Shown here piece after piece: positions 60,377-64,000 of a stretch of DNA of 64,000 nt. Under the pieces are notes generated by a model. The model was given only the letters and a program-made list of their open reading frames with translations. It did not search any database and was not told the origin of the DNA. Each line of letters starts with the position of its first letter. Position 1 is the first letter of the stretch. The stretch spans positions 1,536,524 through 1,600,523 of the forward strand of contig NZ_CP146991.1 of NCBI RefSeq assembly GCF_001941975.2. The letters are read 5' to 3'. The stretch is from Sporomusa sphaeroides DSM 2875. GTDB taxonomy: Bacteria > Bacillota > Negativicutes > Sporomusales > Sporomusaceae. The position numbers and the translations under genes are program-made.

Positions 60377-61534
60377 TTGAACAATACAACAGCAAAGAAA
60401 ATAACCTCAACAGAACAGCTTCAAGAACTATTTCGCCAGGCACAGGCAAAGAAAACCCCGGTTTCCCTGTACCGCAAGGGACAGCCAGGCGGAATTGCCT
60501 TAGATTTTAGTGAATGGAATGCAATCGAGGCTTTTGACATCGACAATCTGATGGTCATTGTACCGCCCGGAATCCTGCTCAAAGAACTCAACGCCATTGC
60601 CGCTGCCAAGGGGCTGCGGTTTATTCCGGCCGATACTCCAGCCTATGAGAACCTGAGTATCGGTGAATGGGCCTACCAAGGCTGCCCCAATCCGTCAGCC
60701 TGGAAATATGGGGCCGGGAAACACTTTCTGCTTGGCGGTAACTATGTACTGCCCAACGGTGATACCACGCCGGTGGGTGGCAGCTGCATCAAAAACGTGA
60801 CAGGCTACGATTTTACCCGGTATCTGACAGGCGGTTACGCCGATTTGGCCGCAGGTGTCCGCTATATCATTAAACTTATGCCGCAGCCGGCCTGCCGTAA
60901 GCGTTATGACATTACCGTTCCTGCACTGGCGAACGCCATCGAACTTATTAATTACCTGCATAGCCGGCCTGTTCCGCCCGCCTGGCTCTTTTGGGTCGAC
61001 GAAACCGTGGGCAGCAGGCTATTCAGGCAAACGCACCAAGGCCAGCGGGTTCTCTTTGAATTGGACGGAAATCAGGCAGAAGTTATAGACTATGCCAAAG
61101 AAGTCGACGCCTATCTGGCTGCTGCCAACAGCCGGCCAGCAGCCGAACCGGCAACCATACCGGCACTCTCCGGCCTGGAAGCAAACACAGACATCTTTTG
61201 GCTGCTGGATGAATTGAAAGTACCTTATACGGCAATGGACACCTTTGCCGCCAACACAGTTAAGACAATAAGTGAAACAGGTATAGCGGGAGGCTTGTTC
61301 GGACAACTGGCAGACGGGAAAATCCATCTCTGTTTGAACTGCAAAAAAGAAGCAAGCAAAACAGTTATTGCCGCCTTGCAGGCTGAAGCCTGTAAACTGG
61401 GAGGCGCAGTCAGCGGAAAATATAACCGGCTGTACGGGCCTCAGATGTGCAGCCCACTCACAGCACTGGAACTGGCTTTCAAACAACGCATTGATCCCCA
61501 ACAGATATTTAACCAGGGGGTGGTTAGCCAGTGA
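60377..61534 (+). CDS. glcE: Glycolate/lactate oxidase subunit GlcE (FAD-binding)
   Basis: 385 residues, FAD-binding PCMH/VAO fold. FAD-domain segments: VIVPPGILLKELNAIAAAKG, GGNYVLPNGDTTPVGG and VTGYDFTRYLTGGY. It is shorter than GlcD and lacks its full C-terminal domain, as usual for GlcE. With GlcD and GlcF it oxidises glycolate or D-lactate. The substrate is open; a lactate permease lies 52 kb upstream. Start TTG 60377 with AAGGAGGCC. GlcF starts 4 bases before its stop. Confidence 0.88.
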   Translation: MNNTTAKKITSTEQLQELFRQAQAKKTPVSLYRKGQPGGIALDFSEWNAIEAFDIDNLMVIVPPGILLKELNAIAAAKGLRFIPADTPAYENLSIGEWAYQGCPNPSAWKYGAGKHFLLGGNYVLPNGDTTPVGGSCIKNVTGYDFTRYLTGGYADLAAGVRYIIKLMPQPACRKRYDITVPALANAIELINYLHSRPVPPAWLFWVDETVGSRLFRQTHQGQRVLFELDGNQAEVIDYAKEVDAYLAAANSRPAAEPATIPALSGLEANTDIFWLLDELKVPYTAMDTFAANTVKTISETGIAGGLFGQLADGKIHLCLNCKKEASKTVIAALQAEACKLGGAVSGKYNRLYGPQMCSPLTALELAFKQRIDPQQIFNQGVVSQ

Positions 61535-62835
61535 ACAATCAAGAAGAAATCAAACACCTGGAAAAAGAAATCGTCAAATGTGCACGCTGTGGCGGTTGCC
61601 GCTCGGTTTGCCCTGTCACCATCGCCGAGCACCAGGAAAATACCACAGCCCGCAGCAAAGTGCGCATGCTTGAAGCCGTACTGGCAGGCCAGGTAGAACT
61701 GACCCCTGCCGTACAATCCCGGTTTGAAAAATGCCTGCTCTGCAAAGCCTGTAAGTCAGGCTGCGGTTCCAGTGTTGCAGTAGATGAACTGGTTTTGGAA
61801 GCCAGAGCCAAGCTAGTCAAACGCAACGGACTCAATCCCTTCAAAAAAATGGCTTTTACTGCCCAGCGTTACCGCAAGTTATTTGATTTGGGACTGCGCA
61901 TGGGAGGCGTCTTCCAGGGACTAATCTTCAAATCCCTGCCAGACGGCAGCGGCAAAGTAGCCCGTATTCCCCTGCCCGGAGCAGGCCTCAGTGTACGCAG
62001 GGTCGTACCCAATATGACAAGCAAGCCGTTCCGGTCACGAATACCATACCTCACCAAAGCTCAAACCTCGCAAAGCAAAGGTACAGTTATTTTCTTTACC
62101 GGCTGCACACTAAACTACATGTACCCCGAAACCGGCGAAGCCGTACTTCGTATCCTGACCCGCAACGGCTATGATATTATCATCCCTGAAGACCAATGCT
62201 GTTGCGGCACCCCGGCCCTTACCTCCGGCGATGTCGAAACCGCCCGGATACTGGCCGAACAAAACATCAAAGCCATTAACCAGCAACAGTATGACTATAT
62301 CATTACCGCCTGCCCAACCTGCGGCACCGCCTTACGGGCAGAATACAAGTCCCTGCTTAAGGATTCGCCGCTCTTACGCGAATGGGAAACCCTATCCGCC
62401 AAAGTCATGGACATCACTGAGTTTGTGGTACAGCACGGCGATCTGACAAGCTTCGGCAAGCTGCCGTTGAAAATCACCTACCATGACGCCTGCCACTTCG
62501 TGCGTGGCATGAATGTCGCGGCACAACCGCGGCAAATCTTCCAAGCCATCCCCGGCCTGGAATTTACCGAAATGAAAGAGGCAGACCGCTGCTGCGGCTG
62601 CGGCGGAACCTTCAGTGCCGTATACTATGAACTGTCACGTAAAATCAATGACGTTAAAATCGACAACATTGAAGCCACCGGCATGGACTATGTCACAGCC
62701 GGCTGCTCATCCTGCCGGATGCATATTACCGATGGCCTGAACCAACGAAACAGCTGGGTTAAATTCCTGCACACCGCTGAAATTATTGACAAGGCTTATG
62801 AGGCAGGCCAAAAGGAAAAGGGGGGTCAGGTTTAA
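61531..62835 (+). CDS. glcF: Glycolate/lactate oxidase iron-sulfur subunit GlcF
   Basis: 434 residues. Two N-terminal [4Fe-4S] motifs (CARCGGCRSVCP, CLLCKACKSGC) and two CCG domains (TGCTLNYMYP with DQCCCGTPAL; THDACHFVRG-like YHDACHFVRGM with DRCCGCGGTFS). It takes electrons from the flavin subunits to a quinone or other acceptor. GTG start 61531 overlaps glcE (GTGA). Codon use is C-rich, like hydBA. Overlaps glcD by one base. Confidence 0.9.
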   Translation: MNNQEEIKHLEKEIVKCARCGGCRSVCPVTIAEHQENTTARSKVRMLEAVLAGQVELTPAVQSRFEKCLLCKACKSGCGSSVAVDELVLEARAKLVKRNGLNPFKKMAFTAQRYRKLFDLGLRMGGVFQGLIFKSLPDGSGKVARIPLPGAGLSVRRVVPNMTSKPFRSRIPYLTKAQTSQSKGTVIFFTGCTLNYMYPETGEAVLRILTRNGYDIIIPEDQCCCGTPALTSGDVETARILAEQNIKAINQQQYDYIITACPTCGTALRAEYKSLLKDSPLLREWETLSAKVMDITEFVVQHGDLTSFGKLPLKITYHDACHFVRGMNVAAQPRQIFQAIPGLEFTEMKEADRCCGCGGTFSAVYYELSRKINDVKIDNIEATGMDYVTAGCSSCRMHITDGLNQRNSWVKFLHTAEIIDKAYEAGQKEKGGQV

Positions 62836-64000
62836 TGAACAGCACTATTCTCAATGAACTCCGGCGCATAGTCGGCGACAGATATGTCATGAGTGAAAAA
62901 GAAGACCGGATCATTTACGCCAGTGATTCCACCATGTTTGACTACTGTCCGGACGTCGTGGTACAGCCGGCCACCCGTGAAGAAGTGGTTGCCATTGTCA
63001 AATTGGCCGCCAGGAACAATATTCCCGTTACCGGACGGGGAGCAGGTACCTGCCTGTCCGGCGGAGCCATTGCCCTCAAAGGCGGAATTATTGTCGACAT
63101 GGTAAGAATGAACCGCATCCGTAGCATTGACGCCGCTAACAAGGTAGCCGTTGTTGAACCGGGGGTTATTACCTTCGAGCTGGCTTCACAAGCCGCCAAA
63201 CAAGGTCTGCTCTATCCGCCTGATCCTTCCAGCTGGAAAGAATCGACGCTGGGCGGTAATGTAGCCGAATGTGCCGGCGGTCCCAAAGGGGTTAAATATG
63301 GGATTACCCGTAACTTTGTGCTGAGTTTGGAAGTGGTATTGCCAAATGGTCAAGTGGTTGAAACCGGCAATGCGGTAGACGGTGATATGTGCGGGCCGGA
63401 CTGGACTATGCTGCTGACTGGTTCAGAAGGAACACTGGGCTTGATTACGGCCATTACCCTGCGGCTAGTATCGGCTCCCATAACCAAAAAGACCATGCTG
63501 GCTATTTATGAACGCCTGGAAGACGCGGCCAAAACCGTGAGTGTGACCATGGCGTCCGGAATTATTCCGACTACGCTGGAGTTAATGGATAACATGGCCA
63601 TTGTGGCTACGGAAAAGGCATTGAAAATTGGCTTGCCGGTACATGCTGGCGGGTTGCTGCTTATTGAAGTTGACGGAGTGCCGTCAACGGTAGAGGAAAA
63701 TGCCAAGCGGATCAGCGAAATTTGCCAAGAGTGCGGCGTAATGGAATTTAAAATCGCTCAAACGGCAGCCGAAGCCGAAAAACTATGGGCGGCCCGCCGG
63801 GGTATCGCCAAAGCCTTTGGTCAGATTGCCCCCTGCAAATATGCTGAAGATGCCACCGTACCGCGCAGCCTGGTTCCGGTATTGGTGGAAAAGTCAATGG
63901 AAATAGCGAAAAAACATAATATACCTATCCTGATTTGCGGTCATGCCGGTGACGGCAATATGCATCCGACGATTCTGTTTGACAAAAGGGATAAAGCCGC
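62835..64000 (+). CDS. glcD: Glycolate/lactate oxidase subunit GlcD (3' end outside window)
   Basis: The frame is open to the last base; about 388 of an expected 460 residues are present. FAD-binding PCMH domain: VVVQPATREEVVAIVKLA, PVTGRGAGTCLSGGA, the DPSSWKESTLGGNVAECAGG segment (split at the Gly pair) and GSEGTLGLIT. The C-terminal domain begins, ending with ICGHAGDGNMHPT, the conserved His motif of the catalytic site. Start ATG 62835 lies within the glcF stop (TAATG). Confidence 0.9.
   Translation, partial: MNSTILNELRRIVGDRYVMSEKEDRIIYASDSTMFDYCPDVVVQPATREEVVAIVKLAARNNIPVTGRGAGTCLSGGAIALKGGIIVDMVRMNRIRSIDAANKVAVVEPGVITFELASQAAKQGLLYPPDPSSWKESTLGGNVAECAGGPKGVKYGITRNFVLSLEVVLPNGQVVETGNAVDGDMCGPDWTMLLTGSEGTLGLITAITLRLVSAPITKKTMLAIYERLEDAAKTVSVTMASGIIPTTLELMDNMAIVATEKALKIGLPVHAGGLLLIEVDGVPSTVEENAKRISEICQECGVMEFKIAQTAAEAEKLWAARRGIAKAFGQIAPCKYAEDATVPRSLVPVLVEKSMEIAKKHNIPILICGHAGDGNMHPTILFDKRDKA

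Noticed and set aside
1-64000. tRNA, rRNA, insertion sequences, prophage or CRISPR arrays
   Set aside because: I found no cloverleaf-like sequence with a conserved T-loop, no transposase or integrase frame and no repeat arrays.

Overview
The window looks like the chromosome of a spore-forming, menaquinone-containing acetogen of the Sporomusa type (Negativicutes, Gram-negative-walled Firmicutes). This is inferred from gene content: a complete Wood-Ljungdahl (WL) cluster, an [FeFe]-hydrogenase/formate dehydrogenase cluster of the hydrogen-dependent CO2 reductase (HDCR) type, a MetFV-HdrABC-MvhD module, and genes for menaquinone side-chain chemistry and Tat export. I ran no database search.

Layout. 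1-6.2 kb: end of lonB, lon, engB, two siroheme decarboxylase genes (ahbA, ahbB) and a phosphate acyltransferase. 6.5-11.5 kb: lactate permease, then a four-gene 2-oxoacid:ferredoxin oxidoreductase. 11.5-16.8 kb: polyprenyl diphosphate synthase, FadR-type GntR regulator, tatA, tatC, UbiD-type decarboxylase and UbiA-type prenyltransferase. 17.1-39.1 kb: an uninterrupted co-directional WL block, fchA-folD-DUF3786-cooC-fhs-acsA-acsB-acsC-acsV-cooC-acsD-acsE-hdrC-hdrB-hdrA-mvhD-metV-metF. 39.3-42.9 kb: trimeric NAD-linked [FeFe]-hydrogenase hydC-hydB-hydA. 43.1-49.1 kb: pabA-pabB-pabC-fdhD-molybdopterin-binding protein-moeA. 49.2-52.2 kb: a different-looking block (tag and a MocR regulator on the minus strand, a divergent EamA exporter). 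52.3-60.1 kb: mobB (minus strand), then the HDCR-type cluster with tandem formate dehydrogenases, one with an in-frame TGA (selenocysteine) and one with Cys at the same codon. 60.4-64 kb: glcE-glcF-glcD, the last cut by the window end.

How it works together. The HDCR-type complex would make formate from H2 + CO2. Fhs, FchA, FolD and MetFV carry the C1 unit to methyl-THF, AcsE/AcsCD move the methyl group, and AcsA/AcsB make acetyl-CoA. AcsV and the two CooC-like ATPases look after the corrinoid and nickel centres. HydABC and the Hdr/MvhD module balance NAD(P)H, ferredoxin and H2. pabABC supplies folate precursor, and fdhD, moeA and mobB supply the formate dehydrogenase cofactor.

Most interesting regulatory signal: five intergenic regions (before lon, lactate permease, the WL block, fdhF and glcE) carry the same bipartite element, close to the sigma-H promoter consensus RNAGGAWWW-N11/12-RNNGAATWW. 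A Rex-like operator lies before hydC and a FadR-type operator (TGGTCAGACCA) before the lactate permease. A textbook SECIS hairpin with a GGUCU loop follows the TGA in fdhF, and its Cys paralogue still has a related hairpin at the same place.
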